A stretch of 64,000 nt of DNA, taken from NCBI GenBank assembly GCA_009763385.1, contig CM019826.1:66711864-66775863 (forward strand), written 5' to 3'. This DNA comes from Coix lacryma-jobi var. lacryma-jobi. Its lineage: Eukaryota; Streptophyta; Magnoliopsida; Poales; Poaceae. The stretch's first letter is position 1. The number at the start of each line of letters is the position of its first letter. A program made the translations under genes and the position numbers. This document shows positions 31,147 to 43,600 of this stretch, piece by piece. The notes beneath the pieces are model-generated. The model did not search any database and was not told the origin of the DNA. It worked only from the letters and a program-made list of their open reading frames with translations.

Positions 31147-32477
31147 TGTAACACCTCTGGTGTTAAGCAATCCGAAATGCATAACTTAACATAGCATGAG
31201 CATCGTATCCTTTCATGTGCATCTTGTGTGGTATGATTGTTTGTCTTTACTATGTCTCTAGTGTAGCTAGTAGATGCTTTGTTTTTCTGACCAATTGCCT
31301 TAAACAAAAGTTGTAGATCTTGGCAAAAGAAACAACTTTGCTTAAAAGTACATTTTCAGAAAAGGTCATTTAGTATTTTATTCTTGCATTAGAAAATCAG
31401 GCTAGTAGTGAAATTCAATTTTCCATGGAGAATTTGGACTTGAGCCTTTAAGATGAATTGTTCCTTGGGAAATTAAGAAACCCCGTGGGACCCACACGTT
31501 AGCCTTTAAGAAGAATTTGGACTTGCATTAGAAGGACCTTTTCCTAGTTTGGCTTAGTTTGGTAGATAAAAATTAAGAAAGAAAATAGACAAAACCTCTT
31601 GTTTAAACCCCGTGGGACCCACCTGTCAGCCTCCTCCCTTCTCCTTCCCCGCGCCGCGCCGCTCGCCCACGCACGACGTATGCCATCGCAAGCGCCGCTG
31701 TTTGCTGCTCACCTCCACCCAAACACCAAACACCAAACACCAAAGCCGACCGCTCCTCGCGCGCCGTTCGCACTCACCCGACCAACCCTCCTATCCCCTT
31801 TCTGCATTGCCGCCGCGTGGCCGCCGCACACCGGCCCGCTGTCACACCGGTCGGAACGCCCCGACGGGTTCCGGCCAGGTTCAATGAACCCTCGAACGCG
31901 CCTGCCTTCACCTCCTCTTCCCCTCGCTCGTGCGACCGAAACCGCTCACTCACTCGCACTCATGCTCTCTGCTCCATCTTCTCCACTCCCGCACCACTGC
32001 CATAGCCACTGTGCTTCAACGAGCAATTGCTCGCAAACTGGAGCACCTCCAACTGATTCCTTCCGCCAACCTTTCCGCTTTGACCTCCTCTATTGATTGC
32101 TCCGGTTGGTTTCCTCTCTCTCTCTCTCGCTCTAGCCGGCGGAACGCCGAGTGATTTCCTCGGGCACCCGCCATGTCTGCCGCCATGACCCTTCATGTGG
32201 TCCGGCCGATTTCGGCCAAACCATCTCGAACCAAGCACCGTTCTAGCCCTTCAAACCTCCGCTAAAGCCTAGGTTTAGATGGAGAGCCCCCTAGTGCTGT
32301 AGTTTCGCCGTAACTAAACCACAACACGGTGATGTCCGTCGCGGTCCGCCGCCATGCGTGTCGCCGGCCATTGCCTGGGTCGGCATGGCTCAAGCACCAT
32401 GCTAGATTGTTGCCTCGGGTTAGCTAGGAGCAGCCGCGTCGCCGCGTTGTAGCGTCGCCGCCTCGCCAGGGGGCATG
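31147..32477 (+). repeat. Tekay-type LTR, 5' part, interrupted by the Tat element
   Basis: Begins TGTAACACCTCTGGTGTTAAGC, like the start of the solo LTR at 54136 read on the minus strand. It has an A/T-rich first part with a duplicated 'cccgtgggacccac' block (31481 and 31607), then a GC-rich island at about 31620-32470 with only chance frames. The rest lies beyond the right edge. Confidence 0.7.
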
Positions 32478-34137
32478 TGTTTACACCAGATTTTGGGCCG
32501 AAAGGATTATTTATTTATAGACAGAATCAGCTGATTTATTAATAAAGGAATTGTCCAGAAAAATAAAAATGGGTGTTTGGACCTGGACGCAACCAAAGTT
32601 TGTGTGGACTGGACGTGACAAAGCTTCTAAGGCATTTTGGGTTCGGCCGAAGAGTTTGATTCCAGGTCGTCTTTTGTTTTATTCTCATGTAACCTAGTCG
32701 TGTTAGGACAGGAGTCCAACCGGGTTATAAATAGCTAGAAACCCGAATTTTGGAGAATCCAATCCAATCCAATCAATCAACACATCGGCCACCGGCCAAA
32801 ACCCTAGGAGTAGGAGTGACGTAGACCTCGGCGGAATCTTCAACCAGGCAGGGCTGCATCGTCTTCGATCGACCTCCGGTTTGCTTGTAAGTTTCACCAA
32901 TGGCTTGTGTCGTTGTATAATAAGGTTGTATTTGCCATCAACCAAACTCTTGTTAAGCTATGACATGGCTAGTTATCGGTTTAAGATCGCCTTTTGTAAG
33001 ACTACCTTGACTCTGATCAATCTCTTGCTTTAGTCGATCTTGACTAGTTATCGGCTCCATTGGTTTTGGCAAACCAATGGATTCATTAAGTTATCGATGT
33101 TGTTTATGTTTTAACATTTTTTCTTTATGTTTTAAACAATATCTTGCCCAATCAAGATTGACAAAGTAGCTTAAGCTTAAAAGATGCTTAGTTTCGGCTA
33201 TCCAAAGGCTTTACATGTTCACACCAAAGGAAATAGCCGATTCAAGCTTTTCATCGACTATTTTGTCAATCTTGATTGTTACATGTTGTGCGTTCGAGAT
33301 ATCCGATAAAACCGTGATTTGATCTAAGAGGTGATAGATTTAATTTAGCATGTCTATTATGGCTGTATTTCTGAACCCCACTGATATATATGATAGATTA
33401 GAACTACTTGATCTTAGGTCAAAATCACGGTTTTAACGGATAGATCTTGTTCGTGCCTCATGGACCATGCATCGGCTAAAATACCCGATCCAGTTACGCT
33501 TTCTTCCTAATGTGTACTTTTAGGCGACTTGAAATCAACGCATCTGCTTGTTACATCGGACGTGATCTAGTTTGGTCATCATTATGGCTGCATGGAGACA
33601 CCCCACTGTTGATGTTTGAGCTATTTTATCGATCTGTTTGTTATTATGGCTGCATGGAAACAATCCATTGTTAACAAATAGAACTGCCTGTGCAATTAGT
33701 TGATACGTTGATTTCACGCCGTTTAGACGTACACATAGATCTTTACTTTCCTAATATGTTTAAGCTTATTGGCTGTTCATCTGTCCCGAACGTCTCTTTA
33801 CACATACCATAGCCGTTCTGCTTTATATCTTTATCAATGCTCCACACAATCTTTTGGGAGTTGACTTTGTAGTCAATATCCTATTAACAATGGCTATATC
33901 AGAGCCGTACAACTTGGAAGTGTCTGGCACTAAACCGGCGGGTTCCACAATTTTACAACTTTTCTTCTCCTTGACAATTGCAGGTCAAATTGACTGGCAT
34001 GTCCGAGACCGATCTCACCAAGATTTGGCATCACCACCTGTTGAAGGTTCAGGAGGTCAGGACTTTGCTCCGTACGCCCTCTGAGGACCGTGCATTCGAG
34101 TGTGTTGGCACTACCGACCAGATTTTTTGTGTCAACA
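32478..34137 (+). repeat. 5' LTR of the Tat-like element
   Basis: TGTTTACACC...TTGTGTCAACA, about 1.66 kb. TATA box at 32726-32734. The left boundary could be 32476 (TGTGTTTACACC). The preceding GGGCATG holds the candidate target duplication, untestable here. Confidence 0.75.
32726..32734 (+). promoter_or_regulatory. TATA box of the Tat-like LTR
   Basis: GGGTTATAAATAGCTAG, a strong plant TATA context, 248 bases into the LTR. Confidence 0.75.
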
Positions 34138-34145
34138 CATTCTTT

Positions 34146-34162
34146 TGGCATGCCCGGTGGGA
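34146..34162 (+). other. primer-binding site of the Tat-like element
   Basis: TGGCATGCCCGGTGGGA, eight bases after the LTR; the TGGCxCGCCCGGTGGGAC form typical of Tat-group elements (tRNA assignment not verified). Confidence 0.65.
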
Positions 34163-34177
34163 CACAATCGTCTGATC

Positions 34178-37100
34178 ATGACAATCAATAATGAAGACGT
34201 GTTGAACATGACAATAGAGGATCTTCTAGATGAGCTTTGACGCATGATAGAAGAAACTGTTGAGCAATATCGTTACATGTGTCTGTTGAGCTTCAGTAGA
34301 AATAAGGATAAGAAGATTATCCAGAAGTCTCATCTTCCAAGGGTGGTTCTAGATGGACATGTTGATCCAATGGTTCAGGGCCAACACAATGCCATGCAAG
34401 AAGTGATCAGCAAAGCAATGTCTGCTACTGTGATGAATCGCAATGAAGTTTTTCTCAACAGTCTCACAAATGCCATTAAGGAGGCCTTCAACTTAGGAGA
34501 TGACAGGAGAGGTCCAACATATACCGTTAGAAATAATCAAGGAGCTGGAACTTCTAGTGGACCACACATCAATGGCCCTAATGGCAACAAAAACCAAATG
34601 ATTGGCAGCCCTGGGGGCGTGACGCCGTAGCCAATACAACAGCCGAATATAAGTAATAACATATACTCATCGGCTACAAAAATAGCTCCCCAAGCAAGAC
34701 ATATTACCAGAGATTTCAATGCACCACTGTATCAAGGGAATGTGGCACCTGGTGATATTCCTCCTGGATATCATTATGTTTCGGATTTTTATACCTTGGA
34801 TGCTCAGGAGAACCCGGGATATCATGGCAATGCCGTCGGGGGCAGAACATCGGCTATCAAGGGTCGGTGAATCAAATTGATCAGCTAATGAGTCGGGTCA
34901 CTGACTTGGTTCAAAAGCAATTTGGCTTAACGCCAAAGTCTACAATGACTGGCTACAAGAAGCCATATCCAGAGTGGTTTGGTCAGGTTGTTTTTCCTCC
35001 AAGATATAGAATCCCTGATTTTACCAAATCCACAGGAACCAGCTCAGTGACGACCATGGAACATATAACTCAGTTTTTAGTCCAGCTCGGAGAAGTTGGT
35101 GATGAATCAGCACTTAAAGTCAGATTATTTCCTTTATCCCTTTCTGGTTCAGCTTTTTCAAGGTTTTCATCTCTGCCACCCAACTCCATTCAGAGCTGGG
35201 AGGATTTGGAAGACAAGTTCCATAAATATTTTGACTCTGGAGTATTGGAAAAAGGCCTTGTGGACTTAGTCGATACGAGGCAAGGAAATAATGAAACTGG
35301 ATGCCAGTATCTTCAGAGATTCAGAGAGGTTAAAAATCAGTGCTATACCTTATCATTGCCAGATTCAGAGCTTGTTAGCATTGCAATTCGAGGGCTGATA
35401 CCTGCCATCAGAGAAAAAATCGGCTTTGGTTGTAATAATATGGCCGATTTGACTAAGAAGGTGGCAAATATTGATGCTCAGAATCGATACAATCAAGTTT
35501 TCAAGCCCAAGAAAGCCTATATTGCAGAGAGTCATTTCTTCTTACAAGAAGAAGACAATAATTCAAGTGATGAAAGTAAAGATGATGTGGTTGTTGTGGA
35601 CTGGGCTTGGAAGAATAACGAGTACATGCCTTGGACAAAGGCTAAGAGTACCGAGAAATATGTAAAATATAGCTTTGACATCACTAAGGCCGATAAGATA
35701 TTTGACTACTTGCTAGAGAAGGGTCAAATCAAGTTAACTGGGAATCACAATATCCCATCGACTGAAGAGCTCAAAAATAAAAGGTACTGCAAATTTCATA
35801 ACTCTGGTACTCATACTACTAACGATTGCCGAGTTTTCAGAGATATGATCCAGAGGGCTATCGTCAAAGGAAGAATTGGCCTAGAAAAGGCCAAAGGTAT
35901 GAGCATCAATGGCCATCCTTTTCCATAGAACATGGTGGCTCCGGCACCTCGGAGTGAGATCAAAGTGTAGACTTCTGAGAAAGCCAAGACAGCTAGGACG
36001 GTCGATCCCAAGAAACAACTCACAGCCAAGGAGTATTAGCAGATGAAAGGAAAGAAAAATACTAATCAACATGATCAACCTGAAACTTCAAAGGCTGGTG
36101 AGGCAAGAAGGCGTCCAACTATCAGAATCTTGTTAAACAAGTGGCAACGTCAGAAAGAAAGAAACCAAATGCAAAGGGAAAGAGATGAGCAAGAATATCA
36201 AGAGTGGCTTGAAGAGGAGGAGTTTAAAAGATCTCGTGAAGAAGAAAGGCGTGTCAGAGATGAAGAAAAGAGTCATTGGGATTGCCCTTTCTTTAGACAT
36301 TGTTGGAATGAAGGCTTAAAACTTCTTACCCTTTGTAATTGCCGAGAATGCAGTGACCAGTATTGGGAGTATAGGCAGTCAAGAGACAACCGCCGATCTG
36401 TACATGAAAGGTTAAGATTTGAAAAGACAGATCGGCGTATAAAAAATGATAGTGTTCATAATCGGCTTGGAGCAAGATTAGCCGATCATGATCGTCCTTG
36501 GCAAGAGGGAAAATGGTGTCCTAGTGGCTTGACCAAAAGCCAGAAGCGACAGGTTCAAAGACTAAGGAATGATGATATTCAGAAAAAGAAAACCAAAGTC
36601 TGGCAAGTGAAACAAGTAGCCGATAAGGGAGAGTCATTGACTGATATAGCTGCTCTGTTCATGCTACCTGCTGAGTTTAGATCTTCTGACCATGAAGAAG
36701 AATCTGATGACGAAGAAGCAATTGCTTAGTGAATCTATCAAGCAGAAGAGGCCACATTTCAAAAACCCGGGAGACATTCCCATCTAAAAGCTTTATATTT
36801 AAAAGGGTTTGTCGATGGAAGGCCTCTGAACAAGATGTTAGTTGATGGAGGTACAGCTGTCAATTTGATGCCATATGCTACCTTCAGAAATCTTGGCAAG
36901 ACTGCAGAAGACTTGACTCAGACTGACATGAAGTTAACTGATTTTGCTGGCAACGTATCAACTACTAAGGGTGCTGTGTATGTCGAATTGACAGTTGGTA
37001 GCAAAAGTATGCCGACTACTTTCTTCGTAGTCGATGCAAAAGGGTCATACAGTGTGCTTCTTGGAAGGGATGGGATCCACGCCAATTGCCGTGTTCCATC

Positions 37101-37314
37101 TACCATGCATCAGAATGTGATTCAATGGATCGGCGACACTATGGATGTGGTACCAGCCGATTCAACTGTTAGCATTGCTTATTCAGACCCTGATGTTTGG
37201 AACTTTGATAACGTGGAGTGCTTTTCTAGGAAGATTCTTGAAGAAGGATTTCTCAAGACATCTGATGATAGCCAACAACCGATCCAAGCAGTCGGCTTCA
37301 AAAAATGTATCTAG
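34178..37314 (+). pseudogene. gag-pro: Tat-type gag-protease polyprotein with seven nonsense codons
   Basis: ATG at 34178. Seven in-frame stops: TGA 34238, TAG 34628, TAG 35926, TAG 35968, TAG 36037, TAG 36727, TGA 36730. There is one frameshift near 34835. Otherwise open. The capsid domain is at about 34970-35480 (PRYRIPDFTK...LKVRLFPLSLSGSAFSRF...LEDKFHKYF). A zinc-like RYCKFHNSGTHTTNDC is near 35785. A Lys/Arg/Glu-rich helical region (36100-36290) leads to CPFFRHCWNEG...CNCREC. The protease follows with LVDGGTAVNLMP at about 36837 and SVLLGRDGIHANC at about 37053. DGG replaces the usual DTG/DSG. The frame ends at 37314; polymerase is absent. Confidence 0.85.
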
Positions 37315-37694
37315 TCAATTAACTAATTAGAGGATTTGCATCAGCTTAAGTCGTTGAAATAAGTTAAGGCGGATGTATTTTTAAGTAGTCAAAGTTATTT
37401 ATTTTTGAGCAGAGATTAGCTTTGTCTCAACTTATATAGCCGATACTGATGTATCGCCTCAGAACAAAAATAGCCGATATGTATGTATCGTCTTTGGTAT
37501 CCAATTGATAGCCGATACTAAGGAAGTATCGCCTTTAGAACATTCAATAAAAGAAATAAAAGGAAGAATTTTGGAAGGATGTCGGACAGAAACATTTAAC
37601 CTTATATAACCCTGACGATGCAAGGACAGTCTTGAAGATGTTCAGCTTGTTCGGCCATGAGGCCGGATTTACAAAAGAGACATTAAAAACAAAA
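37315..37694. other. convergent spacer between gag-protease and antisense gene
   Basis: A/T-rich with no ORF. Holds three hairpins (37441-37531). The 3' ends of the sense and antisense genes point at each other here. Confidence 0.6.
37441..37531 (+). repeat. three CGATAC/GTATCG hairpins
   Basis: 37441-37456 CGATAC-TGAT-GTATCG; 37475-37490 CGATA-TGTATG-TATCG; 37513-37531 CGATACT-AAGGA-AGTATCG. The common frame is AGCCGATA...TATCGYCT. Period is about 34-38 bases; loops and stem lengths differ. Confidence 0.8.
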
Positions 37695-40600
37695 CTAATC
37701 TAAATGGAGCTTGTTCAGGAGATCCTCTAGGTGCGACACCTCCGTCACGGCGAGCCCCAGGGGTTGGAACTCCTCCACCAGCTCCCTGAAGTCTTCCCTC
37801 ATCCTAGCGCCGACGAAGGAGGGAGAAACTTCCCCAGAGATCTCAGCACTACTGAGCTCTGCTCCGGCCAGGGCGAAGGTGCCGCCATGACAGATGGCGT
37901 GGAGGGCCAGCTCCCTGATGCGTGACCCGACGTCCTCCAGGCGCGCCTTCAGAGTGTCTCCTCGGGCATTCACGAAATCAGTGATCGCCATGAAAGACCG
38001 AGAACTCTACCAGAAAGCGACCAGAGGTGGGGGGGTGAATGGGAGCCTAAAAATTTCTCTCGAAACTTTGGCCTCTGTCCCAAAAATCAACACCCAAAAG
38101 CTTCGATCGAAACATGATGCCCACGACCCTTCGAAGAGGGTGGATGATCCCTAGGATCACAACGAGGCACCACCAAATGAGAGCGAGTCAAAACCCGAAA
38201 GCTCCTGCACAAGTTCAACCCCAAAAACCGACTCCCGAACAGAGATGGACGGCTACGTCGGGAAATCTCCAAATACCGATGCTAATGAGTAGCAAAGATA
38301 CCTAGAGAGGTTCTTTGGTGAACTCTAGGGCCAAACGAGAAGTCCGAAAACCAAGCGGAAAAGCCGGGAGAGAAAACGCACTAAAACTCAACACACAGTA
38401 GGATCCCGGACTGTCCGCGGGTACAGTCCCGGACTGTCCGCGCCTACTGCGGACTGTGTGCGAACCTGTGGTGGACTGTCCGCCGGCCAAATGGACAAAA
38501 CAGCAACATTACTGAACACTTCTGCTCAACTCCCGGACTGTCCGCGAGTCCCAATGGCGGACTGTCCGCCGGTCAAAAATCACTCACACGGCCGAAATGC
38601 GCAGCCACTGAGTCAGCTGAGCCCCGATGCGCGGACTGTCCGCGGGCACAGCGGCGGACTATCCGCGAGTGCCCAGAGAGGGCGATTTCAGTTGCCCTTC
38701 ACCCAAATCTTCCCAAATCCGATCCAAATCAATATCCCACAATCTCAAACTTGGAGAAGATGATCATAAGATAGTTAGGAGACTATCCCCAAGAAATCAT
38801 CCGCTCAAATCGACTCAAACTCCGGGAAATCGAAAGGGAAGGTGTATGAACCAGAAAAGCACCACGAAACTTGAATCGACCCGATCTACATGTTCGTGAG
38901 AGTAGAGATGAATTCCTTCGGTGGAAATGTTCTCCTCACTTCAAAGAACAAGTTGATTCAAGTGGATTCGAAAAAGACGCAGTGAGGAGGGAGATCGAGT
39001 GATGGGAAAATCATGGAGAAACGAAGAACGCGAAGAACAAGTTCAAAATGTGAATCAAGACCATGAATTGCCAGCCAAAATTCGTCCCCCCGAGGAGATA
39101 ACAGGAATCCGGTCCCGTTTCTGCTAAATCCAAATACACAGAGGTATTGTTCACCGTCTCTGCGGATCTCAGTAGCTACAACAGGGAATGGGAAGCAGGA
39201 AACCCTAGAATGAAAATAGCAATGACTGAGATAGTTTGGAGGGAAGGGTTACCTCACCTTATATAGCCTAATACAATTATTCCCCATCTACCCCTACTGC
39301 TAATGAGCGAGCCGGCTAACCCTAAGGGTATTCCTGACCAAATCGAAGTTGATGGTGATCCGATGGCCACGCCCGCACAACTAGTAGCTTCGCCTCGACG
39401 CGACCTCACCGATTGCCACCACGTGCCGCCACACCTCTGCTCATCCTTTTCACGGACCTCCCCCCGGTTTTGAGTCCGAAACTGGGAAACCTGGGCCATC
39501 CCCCGGTTTTGAGGCCGAAACCGGGAAACCTGTCGTCTGTCGCCTGAGTTTTGTGGCCGAAACTCAGAAACCCGCCAGTGTCTAGGTTTTGAGGCCCAAA
39601 CCTGGAAACCGTCCTCAGCCCCAGTTTTGTGGCCCAAACTCGGAAACCGACCGCACCCAGGTTTGGAGGCCCAAACCTGGAAAGCGTCCACTCGGTGGTT
39701 TTTGTGTGGCTCAACCACCAAACCGAGCCGTAGAGGGGATGCACCGCCCGTGCACCCCGTCCACACGCAAGTCTTCACTTGTCGCTGTCCCAGGCTGTCA
39801 GCCACCACGGCCGATCCTCAGGCCACCGGTCTGTCAGTCCAAGTCTCACGTTCACCCTTCACCTCTCTGAGTCTATCGGCATGACACGTCTCTACTTGAC
39901 CTTCACCTTGCCTTGATCACCATATCCGGGTTCAACACCTGCACAACACAAGCCAAAGAACAAGCGCATCATCCTAGATGAAAATCACTATCATCTCAAG
40001 ATCCGGCATACACCCATGTATCCGCAATCTCCCCCTTGATGAGTGCATTGTCAACTACCAACACAAATCATATGAAAGTAGAAGAAAAGAAGGAAGAAGA
40101 AGTAAGCGAACTCACCTAATCGAATGTAGTGAGCGAGTCAACTTGGTTCCCAAAGACATGGGCAACGGCTCAATGCAACCAAGCAAAGGAAAGCTAGCCC
40201 TCAAGAAGAGGTAGAACAGGCTCAACACCACTATCAAGAAGGTAGTCGGAGCAAAAGAGACAAAGACAGGCTAGTCCCTCCAGAAAGAGGCAAAGGCTCA
40301 ACACAACTAGCAGAACCCCTCCAAACCAATTGAAAAACCACACAAGCTGAAAATCGCTCCAAACCAATTGAAAAAAATAGTTTTGAATCAATTGACCAAC
40401 AAAAACTTGCCAAATAAAACAAGCACGCAAACTCCCCCTTCAATAGTGCACACAACTAGGGACATGATTTGTCAAATTTCTCCCTCTTAGTTGAAAATGC
40501 ACACAACAAGGCAAATGCATATGAGTTACAAATGCAAGTTAGCAGCTTCAGGTATATAGTCGATAGAAAGACTAGATGCTCTATAGAGTGCTGAGCCAAT

Positions 40601-43600
40601 GACGCAATAATAAGCATAAATGCCAGCAAAGGCTCAAACTGATCACAAAATACGAAATATGAACATATGATCAAAGTGAGCAGTTTTATGTCATTCAGAA
40701 AAGGGTTTCACCATCAACCTAGCACCAAACATGTTTAGACAGGAAGTTATACAAGTGCTAAACATGTATACAAGTTGAACTACCCCTAGCAAAGTTCAAT
40801 CTTCATGCTATAGAATGAAACATAGACTTGTGCTTTCAAAATTTTATCCGAGTTGCAGCGGTGATTACACAAGTTTAAAATTTCAGCATGTGATTGTGAG
40901 TGGTTGAAAACATGACATTGCCTAACTTTTCAACTGAGCTAAGTCTATGCATAAGCAATCAGAAGCTTGAAGCAACGGTTTTGGTCGTACACTACACGGC
41001 TCAAGTTTGACTCAATGTGCAATGAGAAACAGTCTCGATACCGTGATGTGCTGTCAAGTAATCCCATCTCGATCTTTTCAAGTCACTTAGACTTGGTTCA
41101 AATTTTAACAGAATATGAACACACCAAGCAAGTGAAGGACTCAGAACTAGAGACATAACAACCTAGCATATATGAAAAGCACAAGTGACATCAAAACCTA
41201 CTACACATGCTAGTTGCCAAACTCAATGGTGAACATGTTTCAATTTTTATGTAGAATTATGCATATTCACAGTTCTAAAAAGTAGCTCAGCTCACAACAT
41301 GTATCAGTGATCAAAAAGAGCCTATGCTACAAGCATCATCATATATCATCGGAGCATACACTAAACAGAGCATAGATTCATTCTACAGATTATAGACATG
41401 AAGCTCGAAAAGATAAAGATGCAAAAATGATGAAGTGCAAAAGCCAAAACAAGAACAAAATAAAAGAAGTCAGTCTATGATACAATAGCCAAAATGTTTC
41501 CCCCAACTAAAAGCGAAAACACACACCAAGCTCACCTCTCAACCTCGCAAAGGTTGATTGGTCCAAAGGCTTGGTGAAAATATCTGCCAACTGAAGATGA
41601 GTATCGACATGGTGAAGGTTGATATCACCCTTCTCATAGTGGTCTCGCAAGAAATGAAAGTGCACATCAATGTGTTTGGTCTTAGAATGCAGCACGTGGT
41701 TCTTAGCAACGCTAATCGCACTTGTGCTGTCACAAAGCAATGGAACTCGAGAAAAACTCAGACCAAAATCACGCAAAGTGGCCATCATCCACAACAACTG
41801 GGAACAGCAGCTAGTCGCAGCAACATATTCAGCCTCTGTGGTAGACTGAGCGACACTAGACTGCTTGCGAGAAGACCAAGACACTAGAAAAGAACCCAAA
41901 AACTGACAAGTCCCAGAAGTGGACTTGCGCTCAAGTCGGCAACTAGCAAAATCAGCATCCGAGTAACCGCAAAGGGAGAGGGTGAAAGAAGCAGAATACC
42001 AAATCTCAAACTCAGGTGTGAAACATAAATACCTCATAATGCACTTGACCGCCTGACAGTGAGAAGTGCGCGGCGTCGCTTGAAAGCGTGCGCAAAGACA
42101 CACCGCGAACTGAATGTCTGGGTGTGTCGCCGTCAGGTACAGCAGCGACTCGATCATACTCCGGTACTCCTTTTGGTCCACAGCTTCTCCATCCTTGTCC
42201 GCATCTAGGGCTGTCGTGGTCGACATGGGTGTTGGAAGAGGCTTGGCCTCACCCATATCGAACTTCTTCAATATGTCCTTGGTGTATTTGCCCTGGTGCA
42301 CAAACGTCCCTTCTCGGGATTGCTTGATTTGTAACCCGAGGAAAAACGTCAACTCGCCCATCATGCTCATCTCAAATTCCCTGCTCATAGTATCTACAAA
42401 CTTGGCAACCAAAGCATGAGAATAACCACCAAACATCCACGTAAATCTGAACCAACAAAGTTTCATTGCCTTGCTTGAGGAGAAAAAGAGTTTCATCCAC
42501 ACATCCCATTTTAAAACCCTTAGCAAGCAAAAAGGTTTTGAACCTATCATACCAGGCTCTAGGGGCTTGTTTCAAACCATACAAAGCTTTGTGAAGTTTA
42601 AAAACATGGTTTGGAAACTTGGGATTTTCGAAATTGGGAGGTTGTCTTCCTCTATGTAGCCGTTTAGGAAGGCACTCTTGACATCCATTTAAAAAAGTTT
42701 GAAACCTTTGGATGCAGCAAAAGCGAAGAGGATCCTAATTGCCTCCAAATGAGCTACAGGAGCAAAAGTCTCCTCATAATCTACCCCCTCCTTCTGACTA
42801 TACCCCTGGGCTACAAGTCTGGCCTTGTTTCTCACAACATGGCCATCTTCTCCTTGTTTGTTTTTTAAAACCCACTTTGTCCCAATAGGGTGACACTCAG
42901 GAGGAAGAGGAAGAAGAACCCAAACCCGATTTATCTCAAAATTTTTGAGCTCCTCATGCATGGCATTTACCCAATCCGGATCAGATAAAGTGTGTCCAAC
43001 ATCTTGGGGTTCAAAATCAGCAACAAATGCAGAATGAGCAAAGTGAGAGATTTGTTGTGACCTAGACCGAGTGTCGTGTTCGTGGATGTCGCCGATTATC
43101 TGTTGAGGAGGGTGTTGGCGCTGAATGTGTCATGGCGCCTCCCTTGCTGAAGTGACCTCCCCCTCAACAGCAGCTGGTGCCTCCTCGGGTACAAATGGTA
43201 CAACCCAAGGTGGTGGATCACACGACCCCCATGTAGTAGAGGATGAAGGGTCGGAGCCGCGTGCAGTCATGGTCGAAGTTGACCCAATTGGCACTGCAGG
43301 TGGAGGAAGTGCTGGATCATCAATCCCTTCAGCACCTTCTTCCTCATCATCAAAAAGAGGTTCTCCAACCTCATGATCACCTGCACGCTCAAAAGTAGAA
43401 GAAGGACAAAGCACAGTCTCGTCGAAGGTGACATCGGATGTCTCCATGACTCGGTTAGTATCAAGGTTAAGTACACGATATGCATGAGTATGATTACCAT
43501 AACCCAAAAATACACCGTCAGAAGAGCGAGACTCAAACTTGTCCAAGTTGCCTTTCTTGAGTATAAAATAACGGCAACAAAAAACTGTAAAATAACTCAC

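Larger units (their letters stand above)
37991..40026 (-). repeat. 3' LTR of copia B
   Basis: Plus strand TGAAAGACCGAG...TATCCGCA; in element orientation TGCGGATACATGGGTG...GGTCTTTCA. Contains palindromes (38404-38676), TATA box (39259-39265) and hairpin array (39463-39727). Confidence 0.88.

Noticed and set aside
31599..32096. 165-codon Pro/Ser/Arg-rich frame as a host gene exon
   Set aside because: GC-island artefact in a Tekay-type LTR; overlapping frames on both strands and no splice-supported continuation seen.
40194..40674. Hydrophobic minus-strand frames as an envelope-like protein of copia B
   Set aside because: Only 72-78 codons, overlapping, no signal peptide plus transmembrane layout, and no splice acceptor evidence.
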